Source: Nannocystis exedens
GTDB taxonomy: Bacteria > Myxococcota_A > Polyangia > Nannocystales > Nannocystaceae
Assembly (NCBI RefSeq): GCF_002343915.1
Contig: NZ_NETK01000001.1
Span: 1,364,001 to 1,428,000, forward strand
Direction: 5' to 3'
Length of the DNA: 64,000 bases
The stretch's first letter is position 1, and each line of letters starts with the position of its first letter. Positions 52,495 through 61,810 of the stretch are shown here, piece after piece. The position numbers and the translations under genes are program-made. The notes under the pieces are model-generated. The model was not told where the DNA came from, ran no database searches, and saw only the letters and a program-made list of their open reading frames with translations.

Positions 52495-53457
52495 CTACGG
52501 CGAGCAGGCCGGGAACTGCCCCGCGCCGGGCGAGTCGCCGGCCTCGACGAACGGGATCCGCGCGTCTTCGAGCGCGTGGCCGTGCACATCGGTCACGCGG
52601 AACGCGTACGGCCCGGGGCCCATGCCCTGCTCCGCGACGAAGTAGTTGTAGTCGAGGCGCGGCACCTCCTGCCACGCGTCGTCCCCGTTTTTGAACTCGA
52701 GCTTGGCGATCGCGTTGCGGTGGTTGCGGATCTGCACCGCCGTCCACCACTGGTTGCTGCCTTCCTTGAAGTGGTAGACGATCGGCCCGTCGAGCGTGCA
52801 GGACACGTAGCGCCAGGTGATCGGCACGACGCCGAGGTTCTTGTCCGCGATCATCGGGAAGGCGTCCTCGTCGAGGTCGATGTGGCCCGACTCGCACTCC
52901 GGGCAGCGGTCGACGATGCGCACGACGATCTGGCCGTCGGGCCCGTCGATCTGCACGCACGCCCCGCACGCCGCCGAGGCCATGTAATCGGGCGTGTTCA
53001 TCGCCGCGACCATGTCGTCGCCGGGGTTCGCGTCGAAGCTGCAGTTGCCGCTGCCGTCGGCGGCGTAATACGTCGCCTTGCCCGCGTGGTCCTCGCCCTC
53101 GCAGACCTGCCCGCCGCCGGTCGTCTCGCTCGTGCCCGGCCCGCTGCTCGTCTCGCCCGACGTCTCGCCGACCGTCGTCTCGCCGCTCGTCGCGCCGCTC
53201 GTCGCGTCGCTCGTCTCGCTGCTCGTCGGGTCCGCGCTCGTCGGCCCGGCGCTGGTCGGCGCCTCACCGCTCGCGTCCTCGCCGGTGCTCGGGCCCGCCG
53301 TGCCCTCGCTCCCCGGGCTGCCGGTCGGTCCGGCCGCCGTCGCCTCGTCGGTCGACGCCGTCGAAGCCGCTCCGGTCGACGCCTCGGTGTCGCCGCTGTC
53401 GCCGGGACACGCCGTGCACAAGAAGATCGCCGCCCACTCGAACCGTCGCCCGCGCAT
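52495..53457 (-). CDS. Expansin-like lipoprotein (EXLX1 type)
   Basis: 320 residues. Lipoprotein leader (IFLCTACPG), a Ser/Thr/Gly/Glu stalk to about 115, then 'GKATYYAADGSGNCSFD' and 'DRCPECESGHIDLDEDAF' of the double-psi beta-barrel D1, with the catalytic-type Asp in HIDL, and a C-terminal D2 (CBM63-like) from about 235. It resembles bacterial expansins, which loosen cellulose and plant or bacterial walls without hydrolysis. Surface-anchored forms are unusual. Confidence 0.88.
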   Translation of the reverse strand: MRGRRFEWAAIFLCTACPGDSGDTEASTGAASTASTDEATAAGPTGSPGSEGTAGPSTGEDASGEAPTSAGPTSADPTSSETSDATSGATSGETTVGETSGETSSGPGTSETTGGGQVCEGEDHAGKATYYAADGSGNCSFDANPGDDMVAAMNTPDYMASAACGACVQIDGPDGQIVVRIVDRCPECESGHIDLDEDAFPMIADKNLGVVPITWRYVSCTLDGPIVYHFKEGSNQWWTAVQIRNHRNAIAKLEFKNGDDAWQEVPRLDYNYFVAEQGMGPGPYAFRVTDVHGHALEDARIPFVEAGDSPGAGQFPACSP

Positions 53458-53531
53458 GCGCTCGACATGCCCTCAGCGCGCGCGACGTGTCAATGGCGGG
53501 CGGGCTCGCCCGCGGCCTGCAGGCGACAGCC

Positions 53532-55049
53532 TCACTCGCGCCCGAGCGGCGGCAGGTCGGCGCACACCAGCTCTTCCGCGTAGAGGTAGCCGAAGAAGCG
53601 CGCGCGGCCGGACTCGGCGTCGGCGACCAGCACCGACATGGGCCTTGGGTCATGTCCTGCACGACATTGCGCGCGGGACAGCACGAACTCGCGCAGCGCC
53701 CTGGCCTCGGCGCCGATCGAGTGGTTGACCGCGGCCGGGCCCGGGTCGAAGCGGGCCAGCTGGCGCATCGGCCCGGCGCCGGGCACGAACAGGTCGGACG
53801 CCTCGACGCGCCAGCCCGCCTGCGGCTGGGCCAGCTCGGGGCTGGCGAGCAGGTCGCCGACGCGGGCCAGGCGGCCGCGGGCCTCGGTCAGGTCGGCGGC
53901 GGCGAAGCGCCAGCGGCGGGGCGTGCAGATGTCCTCGAGGACAGCATGGACCTCGGCCACCGCGCCGAGGCGGTCGGCCAGGGCCGACCAGTCGCGGTCG
54001 AGCGCCGCGGTCGCGGCCTCGGCGGCGTCGAGGCCGAGCTGGCGCAGCTCGCCGGGGTAGTCGCGGCCGACCAGCATCGGGCAGCGGTCGGACAGCGCCA
54101 GCGCCGGCTCCGGCGCCGCCACCCGGGCCCCGCCGGCCGACAGCACCACCCGCGGGGCCACCGCGCACTGGTCGGCCGAGCTGCAGGCCGCGTACGGCTG
54201 CACGTGCTCCCAGTAGGCGCGGCCGCACTCGAACCTGGCCTTCGCGTCAGGTTCGGTCGGCACCTCCTCGCCGGCGAAGGCGCGCAGCTCGGCGTAGATC
54301 TCCGGCACGAACGCCGCCAGCTCGGCGCTGTAGAACCGCCACAGCAGCGCGTCGGCGTGGTTGAGGAAGCCCTCGAGCTGGGCCAGGCCTTGCTCCTGGC
54401 CCTCGGCCAGCGCCCGGATCGCCGGCTCGCAGCCGCCGACGCGCGCCGCCGGCAGCGCCTTCCAGGCCGACAAATCGATCGTCGCCGCGTCGACGCTGAC
54501 GATCGACCTGGCGCTTGGGTCATGTCTTTGCAGCCATGTCTCTTGGAGCTGGAGCCCATCGGCGCGGTAGCGCGGGCGGCCGGAGCCGGGCTCGCGCGCG
54601 GCCACCAGCGCCTCGGGCCGGGCGACGATCGCCGCTTGCTCGGCCTGGCGCACGCTGGTGACCCGCAGCGTGGGGCTCAGGGCCTGCAGCGCCGGGCCGA
54701 CGCGCGCGTCCCAGCCGGCCAGACCGGGGCCGAGCAGCACCTCGACCGCGGGCGAGGCCTTCAGCGCCTCTGCCAGCGCCTCGACGTCGCCGGCCGTCAG
54801 CGTCGGCGGCGACCAGGCCACCGCCAGGCTCGGCAAGTTCAGCCCGCCGCGCGGCGGCGGCGGTCCGCCGGGCAGCTGGCTCTGGCTCCCGAGCGCCGGC
54901 ACGGCGGCCTCGGTGCCCGGCCGCGGCCCGCAGGTCAGCGTCGCCACCCCTGCCAGGATCGCCCCCGCCACCCGCTGGCACGATCTGCGGGGCGACACGC
55001 GGCGGCGCGCGACCGTGCGACCCGGGCGAAGAGAGGAGCTGCGATCCAC
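53532..55049 (-). CDS. Secreted protein of unknown function
   Basis: 505 residues. N-terminus is Arg-rich with a hydrophobic segment ending 'AGVATLTCGPRP', which may be a lipoprotein signal. The rest is Ala/Leu-rich and mostly helical, with 'CPMLVGRDYPGELRQLG' and 'FVPGAGPMRQLARFDPG'. No family recognised. GTG start at 55049. Contains two repeat arrays: 53638-53679 and 54508-54549, three units each, both in frame. Confidence 0.6.
   Translation of the reverse strand: MDRSSSLRPGRTVARRRVSPRRSCQRVAGAILAGVATLTCGPRPGTEAAVPALGSQSQLPGGPPPPRGGLNLPSLAVAWSPPTLTAGDVEALAEALKASPAVEVLLGPGLAGWDARVGPALQALSPTLRVTSVRQAEQAAIVARPEALVAAREPGSGRPRYRADGLQLQETWLQRHDPSARSIVSVDAATIDLSAWKALPAARVGGCEPAIRALAEGQEQGLAQLEGFLNHADALLWRFYSAELAAFVPEIYAELRAFAGEEVPTEPDAKARFECGRAYWEHVQPYAACSSADQCAVAPRVVLSAGGARVAAPEPALALSDRCPMLVGRDYPGELRQLGLDAAEAATAALDRDWSALADRLGAVAEVHAVLEDICTPRRWRFAAADLTEARGRLARVGDLLASPELAQPQAGWRVEASDLFVPGAGPMRQLARFDPGPAAVNHSIGAEARALREFVLSRAQCRAGHDPRPMSVLVADAESGRARFFGYLYAEELVCADLPPLGRE
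53638..53679. repeat. 14-bp repeats inside a coding region (3 units)
   Basis: Units at 53638, 53652 and 53666, translated near the C-terminus of the gene at 53532-55049 (SRAQCRAGHDPRPMS). Confidence 0.75.
54508..54549. repeat. 14-bp repeats inside a coding region (3 units)
   Basis: Units at 54508, 54522 and 54536, translated as LQETWLQRHDPSARS in the same gene. Confidence 0.75.
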
Positions 55050-55252
55050 GACGATCTTACTCTACGGTCCGTCCGCGCATGCAGCGGTGATCTGGCGCAC
55101 TCGCGCCCGGACCGCCAGTTATCGGCCGAAACGAGGCGCAGCCGGCGACCTGCGCGAAATGCGCAAATGCCGCTGCGGCACTCTCGCCGGCCCGCTCGCG
55201 GCTCCAGGCCGCCGGCGGCGGGGCCGGCGAGTCGCCGTGATATGCTGCCGCC

Positions 55253-57070
55253 GTGCCTGGCTTGCGTCACTGGACTGTTCTGAGCGGCATCGCCTTGTTG
55301 GCCGGGATCGTGGGGCCGGCGCGCGAGGCGGCCGCCGAGGAGCCGATCCTCGTCGAGTTCCACTACACCCCGGTGCCGGACGTGCAGATGGCGATCTGGC
55401 TCGAGGACCAGGACGGCAACTTTGTGCAAGACGTCCTCGTCACACAGGCGACGGGCAAGTACGGCATCGGCAACCGGCCCGGCGTGTGGAACTTCGTGTC
55501 GAGCTGGCGCGCGCCGTACGGGCCGCGGCAGAACGTGCTGCCGGTGTGGGCGCACCGGCGCGGCAAGAAGTACCCGCGGATCATCTTCCACGACGACAAC
55601 CCGGCCGACCTCGAGTCGCTCGGGTGGCACGAGAACAGCAGCTCCGCCGAGAATTACTACTGCCGGCCGCTGACCGCCTCGGAGCACGAGACCATCTCGG
55701 TCGACACCAAGACCTGCCCGTCGCCGAAGGTGTTCCAGTCCGACAAGGGTCGCTTCGACCCCAAGGGCAACCAGGTGTTCTACCCGCCGCGCAACGACCT
55801 CGTCGACTTCGAGCCCCTCGCCGACCACGAGGACGCCAAGCAGTACGCCGAGATCAACGACCTCGACGCCGTCACCGCCGCGACCCCGGTCGGCGACATG
55901 CCCGAGTTCACCACCTTGCTGCTGTCGCCCGAGGTGCTGGCCAAGGGCCCGCTGAGCGCCTACATCGAGGTCAACCTCGAGCGCGACGAGAACGCCAACT
56001 TCGACTACGACCGCGAGAACGACCACTTCGTCGACACGCGCCTCGAGAACTACGGCATCGAGTTCCTCGGCCAGCCCTCGGTCGTCTACAAGGTCGACTT
56101 CGACCCCAAGGAGCGGGCCTTCGTCGGCACCACCGAGTACCTCGGCTACGGCGACTGGAACGGCGCCACCGGCTCGCTGCACCCGCGCGACGGCAAGCTG
56201 AGCGAGACGAACGGCAGCGGCGCCGACCGCCTGCGGATCATGACCAAGAACGGCGACACGTTCCGCTGGGGCGTGTTCTCGTACGGCAAGGAGGGCGGCG
56301 GGACCACCAGCGAGGGCGAGGACACCGGCGACGACACCGGCCAGGGCAGCGACTCCGACAGCGGCGGCGCGACCGGCGAGCCCGGCACCGGCGGCGACGA
56401 CAGCGGCGGGAACGGCACCGGCGGGTGGGGCCAGTGCAGCCAGCTGCGGCCGCTGGCCCCGATCGACGACCTCGCGCTCGCCGGCATGTCGTTCGACCGC
56501 GTCCAGCTCAGCTTCCGCATGCCGGAGCAGACCGATCCCGACTTCGAGCTGACCAAGATCCACGTCTATCACATCACCGGCGACAAGCCGCTCACCGACG
56601 ACCTGCTCGGCGCCGCCTTCCTCAAGACCTTCAGCGCCGCCGAGCTCGCGGCCACCACCGGCCTCGTGACCCTCGAGATCGGCGAGCTGTGGGGCGACTA
56701 CACCTACCAGTTCGCGGTCGTGTACGAGGACAAGTGCACCAACCGCAGCCCGCTCGTCGGCGCCGAGATCACCACCGAGGCGCAGAAGTTCCAGACGGTC
56801 GACAGCTTCTGCTTCGTCGCCACCGCCGCCTGGGGCGCCCCGTGGGCCGCCCAGGTCGCCGCCCTGCGGACGTTCCGCGACGTCTACCTCAAGACCTCCG
56901 CCACCGGCGTCGACCTGGTCCGCTTCTACTACGCCTACAGCCCGCCGCTGGCCCGCGTCATCCAGCACGAGCCGCTGCTCCGCGGCCTCGCCCGCGTCGT
57001 CCTCCAGCCGGTCGCCGACGCCGCGAGCCTGGCCACCCGCGCCTCCGCGCAGCCCGGTCATGGCGGCTAG
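55253..57070 (+). CDS. CFI-box C-terminal protein, secreted
   Basis: 605 residues. Signal peptide (LSGIALLAGIVGPAREAAA). The N-terminal 340 residues form an unrecognised domain (PVPDVQMAIWLEDQDG, GLYGIGNRPGVWNFV-like). An acidic Gly/Ser linker follows (about 345-395). The C-terminal 'CFVATAAWGAPWAAQVAALR' with 'FRDVYLKTSATG' and 'FYYAYSPPLA' matches the CFI-box-CTERM motif found at the ends of many secreted proteins. GTG start at 55253. Confidence 0.72.
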   Translation: MPGLRHWTVLSGIALLAGIVGPAREAAAEEPILVEFHYTPVPDVQMAIWLEDQDGNFVQDVLVTQATGKYGIGNRPGVWNFVSSWRAPYGPRQNVLPVWAHRRGKKYPRIIFHDDNPADLESLGWHENSSSAENYYCRPLTASEHETISVDTKTCPSPKVFQSDKGRFDPKGNQVFYPPRNDLVDFEPLADHEDAKQYAEINDLDAVTAATPVGDMPEFTTLLLSPEVLAKGPLSAYIEVNLERDENANFDYDRENDHFVDTRLENYGIEFLGQPSVVYKVDFDPKERAFVGTTEYLGYGDWNGATGSLHPRDGKLSETNGSGADRLRIMTKNGDTFRWGVFSYGKEGGGTTSEGEDTGDDTGQGSDSDSGGATGEPGTGGDDSGGNGTGGWGQCSQLRPLAPIDDLALAGMSFDRVQLSFRMPEQTDPDFELTKIHVYHITGDKPLTDDLLGAAFLKTFSAAELAATTGLVTLEIGELWGDYTYQFAVVYEDKCTNRSPLVGAEITTEAQKFQTVDSFCFVATAAWGAPWAAQVAALRTFRDVYLKTSATGVDLVRFYYAYSPPLARVIQHEPLLRGLARVVLQPVADAASLATRASAQPGHGG

Positions 57071-57815
57071 CCCCCTCGCCGCGGCCCTCGCCGCGCTCGC
57101 CCTGGCCGCCGCGCCGGCTGCCCCCGAGAACATGTCCCCTGCGCCAGGTCCTTGGGAACCTGTCGCTATCGACATATCCCCGGAGACAGCCACCGGCCCG
57201 CTCCCCGCCACCGCCGGCACCACCCGAAGTGCCGCCCCGGCGGGCGGCGCCGCCCCGGGCCCGGCCGGCGGCCCCGCGGTGCAGCCGGGCGGCGCGCCTC
57301 CGCCGACCGGCGGCGCGCCGTCACCGACCCACGGAGCCGCCGGCCCTGGCGCCCCGGTCGGACCCAACACCCGCACCCCGACGGCGGCCGCGCCCGGCCT
57401 CGCCACGCCGGGCATGCCGGGGCCTGCCTCGGCGCCTGTCCCATCGGACAGGCCCTCCGAGGTCGTCCCTCCGGCCAGCCCGCCCGTCGCGGTCGCGGCC
57501 GGCGTCGAGGGGCCGGCCCCGGCCCCGGGCGGCCGCCTGTGTCACGGCTCGGGCGCCTGTCGTCGACTGCTGATCCTCGGCGGCGTGGCCGGCGGCCTCG
57601 GCCTCGGCTCGCTCGTCACCGGCGTCGCCCTCCTCGCCCGCCCGCTCGTCGCCGACCCCGAGGACCCGACCTCGCTCGTCACCTACCGCCCGGCCGGCGC
57701 GGCCTTCCTGGCTGTCGGCGCCGGCCTGGCCGCCACCTGGCTCCTCACCTTGCTCGCCGCGCGCAAGGCCGGCCGCCTGGCCCAGCGGCTGCGCGCCGCG
57801 GCACCTGTCCCGTGA
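57060..57815 (+). CDS. Pro/Gly/Ala-rich membrane protein
   Basis: 251 residues, overlapping the CFI-box gene by 11 bp. A signal-like start, a long Pro/Ala/Gly/Thr linker, then two membrane helices (about 170-193 and 208-232) in 'LLILGGVAGGLGLGSLVTGVAL' and 'AAFLAVGAGLAATWLLTLLAA'-type segments. The first linker part is encoded by the array at 57132-57187. Function unknown. Confidence 0.6.
   Translation: MAASPLAAALAALALAAAPAAPENMSPAPGPWEPVAIDISPETATGPLPATAGTTRSAAPAGGAAPGPAGGPAVQPGGAPPPTGGAPSPTHGAAGPGAPVGPNTRTPTAAAPGLATPGMPGPASAPVPSDRPSEVVPPASPPVAVAAGVEGPAPAPGGRLCHGSGACRRLLILGGVAGGLGLGSLVTGVALLARPLVADPEDPTSLVTYRPAGAAFLAVGAGLAATWLLTLLAARKAGRLAQRLRAAAPVP
57132..57187. repeat. 14-bp repeat array inside the Pro-rich gene (4 units)
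   Basis: Units at 57132, 57146, 57160 and 57174 with exact period, translated as NMSPAPGPWEPVAIDISPE. A separate unit at 57436 has 8-bp perfect arms (GCCTGTCC-N4-GGACAGGC). Confidence 0.8.
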
Positions 57816-57888
57816 GACCTGTCCTCTCATCACCGGTCCAGCGCCGGCGCGCCGCCGAACCTGTCCCATGAGACCTGTCCTCTTCTTC
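57804..57888. repeat. Duplicated repeat pair at a gene junction
   Basis: Two pairs of 14-bp units (57804/57818 and 57861/57875) share 24 of 25 bases. The first pair overlaps the stop of the Pro-rich gene, the second contains the start codon and first codons of the next gene. Confidence 0.7.
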
Positions 57889-58110
57889 CTGGCCTTCGCC
57901 GTCGGCGCGTGCCGGATCCCCAACCCCGACCACTGCGTCCACAAGGACGTCGACAGCGACGCCTGGTGCGCCGAGAACAGCCCCGCGCGGCCCTTCTGCT
58001 CGCCCTGCGAGGCCGAGGGCCACGGCTGCGTCGCCGCCGCGCCCGACCCCGAGGCCTGCCCCGCCTACGAGCCCGACGGCACCGGCACGACGGACAGCAG
58101 CACCGGCTGA
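57868..58110 (+). CDS. Small Cys-rich lipoprotein
   Basis: 80 residues with signal peptide and lipobox (FAVGAC), then six more cysteines in 60 residues and a short Thr/Ser tail. Start ATG at 57868 is inside a repeat unit. Function unknown. Confidence 0.65.
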   Translation: MRPVLFFLAFAVGACRIPNPDHCVHKDVDSDAWCAENSPARPFCSPCEAEGHGCVAAAPDPEACPAYEPDGTGTTDSSTG

Positions 58111-58147
58111 CGGGGCGACCTCGCCGTGCGCGTCGAGCGGGAAGACG

Positions 58148-58713
58148 CTAGCCGCCCCCGTTCATGCAGAGGCACGCCGGGAAGCCCGGGCTGTCCATCT
58201 CGACGTCGAAGCACCGCTGCCATTCGTCGGGCTCGGGCGTCCCGCACCCCCACGTGGCGAAGTCGATCTGGCCCGGCCCGACCTCGCGCCAGAAGCCGGC
58301 GCAACCGGGCCCGCCCTCCTCGAAGCTGGCCAGCACGCACAGTCCGCCTGCCGGTTCGAAGCCGCAGCCGTCAGCGCCGTCGGTCGGCGCGAAGCGGAGG
58401 ACCTCGGCCCAGCGGCAGCCGAGGCCGAGGTCCTCGTCCACCTCGGTCGCGGCCATGCACTCGGCCTCCGTCTTCGCGTCGGCGCACAGCGTCGGGGCGT
58501 CGCTGGTGGTCGTCGGCGTGTCGGTCGTGGTCGGGTCGGTCGTCGTCGCGGGCGTGTCGGTGTCGGTGCCGGTGCCGGTGCCGGGGGCGGCTCCGAGGTC
58601 GTGCTCGTGTCGGTGGTTTCGGTCGTCCCCGACTTGCCGGGCCCGCACGCCGCCAGCGCTGCGACGAGGACGAGGACGAGGGCCTTGCCGTGAATCTTGA
58701 AGTCAAGCGTCAT
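58148..58713 (-). pseudogene. Cys-rich lipoprotein with a frameshift in the stalk
   Basis: The signal peptide and stalk start (MTLDFKIHGKALVLVLVAAL, then ACGPGKSGTT) are in one frame; the rest of the stalk and the Cys-rich head (LCADAKTEAECMAATEVDED onwards to CLCMNGGG) are in another. The change most likely falls at a run of five G on the plus strand (58583-58587). A one-base indel restores a 188-residue lipoprotein. It may be a true frameshift, phase variation or a sequencing error. Confidence 0.75.
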
Positions 58714-59299
58714 ACCCGGCACGATACGCGGCCGCGCCGGCGCTCGCCAGCGCGGCCGCGGGTCGGGGCCGCAGCCGTCCCCCCGGACATGTCCTGGAGG
58801 ACATCCGGCCTGGGACCGCCGCGCGCGCCGCAGCCGGCCCGACCGGCGCGCGCACCTGTCCGCGAGGACAGGCACGCGCCGGCTCCCGCGAGCCGGCCGC
58901 GAGCGACCTCGAACTCGCCCCGGCACGAGATCGATCCGGCGCCCCGAGCTCGCGCTCGTCCTCACACGGACCTCGCGCGGGCGCCCCGGCAGGGCTCGCC
59001 CGCGCGCCGGCAGCGGGCGCGCCGGCCCCTGCCCGCGCCACGCGGGCCGCCCGGGGCAGCGGCCCGAAGCGGCGCGAAACTCCGGTCTCCGCGTGCTGGG
59101 GGCCACACGGCGCCCGCCCCGCGTCACCTGTCCTTTGGGACCTGCGCCGGTGCCCGCACCTGAAGGCCCGAGCACGTGGTCGGTGGTGGCCCCCGGGGGT
59201 CGTCCGCGGATCAACGTTCACAGACCCCCACATTTCGCGCGCGTGGGGCCGCCCGGCCGCGTTTGCAGCGGCAGCGACCGGTGCGAGAATCCCACGGGC
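58714..59299. other. Intergenic region, 586 bp, with repeat units
   Basis: No gene is supported despite many long frames, which are artefacts of high GC. 14-bp units lie at 58789-58816 (two in tandem), 58855 (spacer GCGA, perfect 7-bp arms CCTGTCC/GGACAGG) and 59128. The promoters of the two diverging flanking genes should be here. Confidence 0.6.
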
Positions 59300-60487
59300 G
59301 TGGAGGCCCTGCTCATCGTCGTCGCCGAGCTCATGGCGGTGCCGCTGCTGGTGGCGGCGGCCCTGCTGTTCGAGCTGGTCGGCGCGGCCCTGCTGGGCGC
59401 GGGCTACCTCGTCTTGTGGCGCAGCCGCCAGCGGCCGACCCGCCTGCTGCGCTGGTGGCGACGCGTCGTGTGGACGCTGACCGGCGTCCTCGGCCTCGTG
59501 CTGACGACCCTCGTGTTCGTCGACCTCGTCCTCTACGAGCCCGGCCTGCGGCTGCTGCTCGACCAGGTCGAGCGGACCAGCGGCGTCGACGTGTGCTTCG
59601 AGCGCGCGCGCGGCAACATCTTCACCGGCCACGTCCACCTCGAGGGCGTGACGATCCGCCACCGCAACGGCGCCGACCTCGCCCTCTCGATCGGCCGCCT
59701 CGACATCGACATCGCGATGCTGCGATTGCTCGAGCGCGAGGTCCCGATCACGGAGCTGCAATTGCACGGCGTGCGCGGCGGCATCGTCCGCAACCGGGCG
59801 CTCGGCGTCGGTCAGCCGGGCGGTCGCGGCTTCGTGATCGAGCGGCTGGTCGTCGACGACCTCGCCATCGACTTCGAAGATCTGGCGGCGGCACCGACCA
59901 CGCGGGTGCTGCCGCTGGCGCTCGAGCACCTCGAGATCGCGCCGCTGCGCAGCGAGTACGCGCTCATCGATGTCCTGTGTCACACGCGCGCCCGCGGCCG
60001 CGCCCGCGGCAACACCTTCCTCGCCGAGCCGGGCAGCTGGACCGTCCGCGACGTCCCGCTCGCGCCGCAGGGCGCGGTCGGCCTCGGCGCGGTCGGTCGG
60101 TGGCTGCGCGACGGCAGCGTCGACGTCGGCGTCACCTGCGTCGAACCCGACGGCGACCCGCTGCGGCTGCGCGTCGACCTCGACCTCGCCGGCTTCCGCG
60201 TCTCGCCGCCGGCCGGCGACCGGCGCACCGCGATCCAGCGGATCGCCGCCGCGTTTTCGCACCTGGGCGCCCGGCTGCAGCTCCAGTTCGAGCTCGAGCT
60301 CGAGCGAAGTCGCCTGCGCGGCGTCGCCTCGGCGGCGCAGGTCGGCCTGTGGGACCTCGGCGTCCACCAGTACAACATCCAGCTCGGCCGCAAGCTCGGC
60401 CTCGACGCCGACGACATGAACCTGCTCGGCCTCGGCTCCAGAGCCCTCGACGCCGCCCACCAGCGGCTGCACGCGCGGCAACGTTGA
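59300..60487 (+). CDS. AsmA-like membrane-anchored protein
   Basis: 395 residues. Two hydrophobic N-terminal helices (about 5-35 and 55-80), then a long periplasmic-type beta-rich part with 'ARGNIFTGHVHLEGVTIRHRNG' and 'IGRLDIDIAMLRLLEREVPITELQLHGV', typical of AsmA/DUF748 proteins, which are thought to shape or transport envelope lipids. GTG start at 59300. The stop lies at a 14-bp unit (60489). Confidence 0.65.
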   Translation: MEALLIVVAELMAVPLLVAAALLFELVGAALLGAGYLVLWRSRQRPTRLLRWWRRVVWTLTGVLGLVLTTLVFVDLVLYEPGLRLLLDQVERTSGVDVCFERARGNIFTGHVHLEGVTIRHRNGADLALSIGRLDIDIAMLRLLEREVPITELQLHGVRGGIVRNRALGVGQPGGRGFVIERLVVDDLAIDFEDLAAAPTTRVLPLALEHLEIAPLRSEYALIDVLCHTRARGRARGNTFLAEPGSWTVRDVPLAPQGAVGLGAVGRWLRDGSVDVGVTCVEPDGDPLRLRVDLDLAGFRVSPPAGDRRTAIQRIAAAFSHLGARLQLQFELELERSRLRGVASAAQVGLWDLGVHQYNIQLGRKLGLDADDMNLLGLGSRALDAAHQRLHARQR

Positions 60488-60520
60488 CCTGTCCGAAAGG
60501 TCGGGCGTACGCTGAGCGCC

Positions 60521-61312
60521 ATGCTTGGCCTACGCTTCAGCCGACTGGTCCACGCCGCCATCGCCAGCGGCGCGCTGATCCTCGGCGCCTGCCCCGACGC
60601 GCCCGGTGACACCGAGACAGGGACCGAGTCCGAGACCGACTCGGGAGACACCGACACGACCAGCGATCCGCCCGACCCGACCACGGGCTTCCCCCCGCCG
60701 CCTCCGCCCCCGCCCGGCGACATCACCCCGCCGGCCCTCGCCGGCGTGACGATGATCGACTCGTTCACGCTGCAGCTGAGCTTCACCGAGGCGATCGCGC
60801 CGGTCGACACCGTCAACCCCAAGCGCTTCCGCCTCAGCCTCGCGCGCGGCTACTTCGGCAATTACGGCGGCCAGCCCGCCACCTACCTGCGCGATCTGCA
60901 GTACTACAATTTGATCGAGTACTGCCCGCCGCCCCCGCCCGGCTGCTATTACGATCCGCCGCCGTACTACTGCTATTACGGCGGCTGTTATTATCAGCCC
61001 GCTCCGATCGAGGTCGCCGATCTGTTCAATCACTACGCCGACCCGACGCAGGTGATCGTGACGCTGACCACCCCGATCCAGCCGTCGCTGTGCAACCTCC
61101 TCAAGGGGCCCGAGGACCCGGTGTTCGACTTCGTGCTGCACCTGCACTACGCCAGCGGCGGTCAGGCGCAGGTCACCGATCTGGCCGGCCTGCCGCTGCC
61201 GCCGCTCGCCGACGCGTGGGTCAAGAGCCAGAGCAAATACTACAACTATGTGAACTCGGCCCCGTTCAGCAATTTCAACCCGTTCCTGCCCATCCCCTGC
61301 ACCCTGTTCTGA
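60521..61312 (+). CDS. Tyr-rich lipoprotein, first tandem paralogue
   Basis: 263 residues. Signal peptide (MLGLRFSRLVHAAIASGALI, lipobox LGAC), short Thr/Ser/Asp stalk, Pro run, then a domain starting 'PPALAGVTMIDSFTLQLSFTE', which resembles an Ig-like (Big_5/SbsA-type) fold. A Tyr/Pro/Cys-rich loop CYYDPPPYYCYYGGCYYQ is unusual. The final TGA overlaps the next start (TGATG). Paralogue of the gene at 61811. Confidence 0.72.
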   Translation: MLGLRFSRLVHAAIASGALILGACPDAPGDTETGTESETDSGDTDTTSDPPDPTTGFPPPPPPPPGDITPPALAGVTMIDSFTLQLSFTEAIAPVDTVNPKRFRLSLARGYFGNYGGQPATYLRDLQYYNLIEYCPPPPPGCYYDPPPYYCYYGGCYYQPAPIEVADLFNHYADPTQVIVTLTTPIQPSLCNLLKGPEDPVFDFVLHLHYASGGQAQVTDLAGLPLPPLADAWVKSQSKYYNYVNSAPFSNFNPFLPIPCTLF

Positions 61313-61731
61313 TGCACCCCGCGCTGCACCCCGGCTCGCCCCCGCCGGCCGACGATGAGGACGTGGAGGTCGTGCTGCGCGCCGTGCCCGAGCTCGCCTT
61401 CTTCCCCGAGCTCGAGCCCTGCATCCGCGCCGGCGAGGTGACCGGCCCCTGGCCGCCGGGGCGCGAGGCCTTCGCGGGCCGCGACTTCGAGGACCTGCGG
61501 ACCCAGGCGCTGCGCGGCCTCGAGGCGCTGGCCGACCGGGCCGAGCGCGAGCGCAGCGGCGGGCTCGCGTTCCTGGTCCGCACCCTCACCTATTTCCTCG
61601 TCGGCCCGGCCGCCCTGCCTGCGGTCGAGCACCCCCTGCTCGTCGCGCTATTGTTGCGCGGCGCCGCTCGAGGCCACGAGGGCGCCGACACGGCGCTTGA
61701 GATCGCCCGCGCCATGGATCGGTGGGGATGA
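61312..61731 (+). CDS. Small protein between two paralogues, unknown function
   Basis: 139 residues, no signal peptide, acidic and helical. It is translationally coupled to the first Tyr-rich gene. Motifs: ELAFFPELEPCIRAGEV, RDFEDLRTQALRGLEALADR. The stop lies in a 14-bp unit (61728-61741). No known family recognised. Confidence 0.6.
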   Translation: MHPALHPGSPPPADDEDVEVVLRAVPELAFFPELEPCIRAGEVTGPWPPGREAFAGRDFEDLRTQALRGLEALADRAERERSGGLAFLVRTLTYFLVGPAALPAVEHPLLVALLLRGAARGHEGADTALEIARAMDRWG

Positions 61732-61810
61732 CCCGAAGGACAGGTCGATCCCGCCGGCGTCCGCAGGCGCCGACCTCGGCGCGTTGAGACGCCGCGCGTA
61801 CCCTCGGCGC

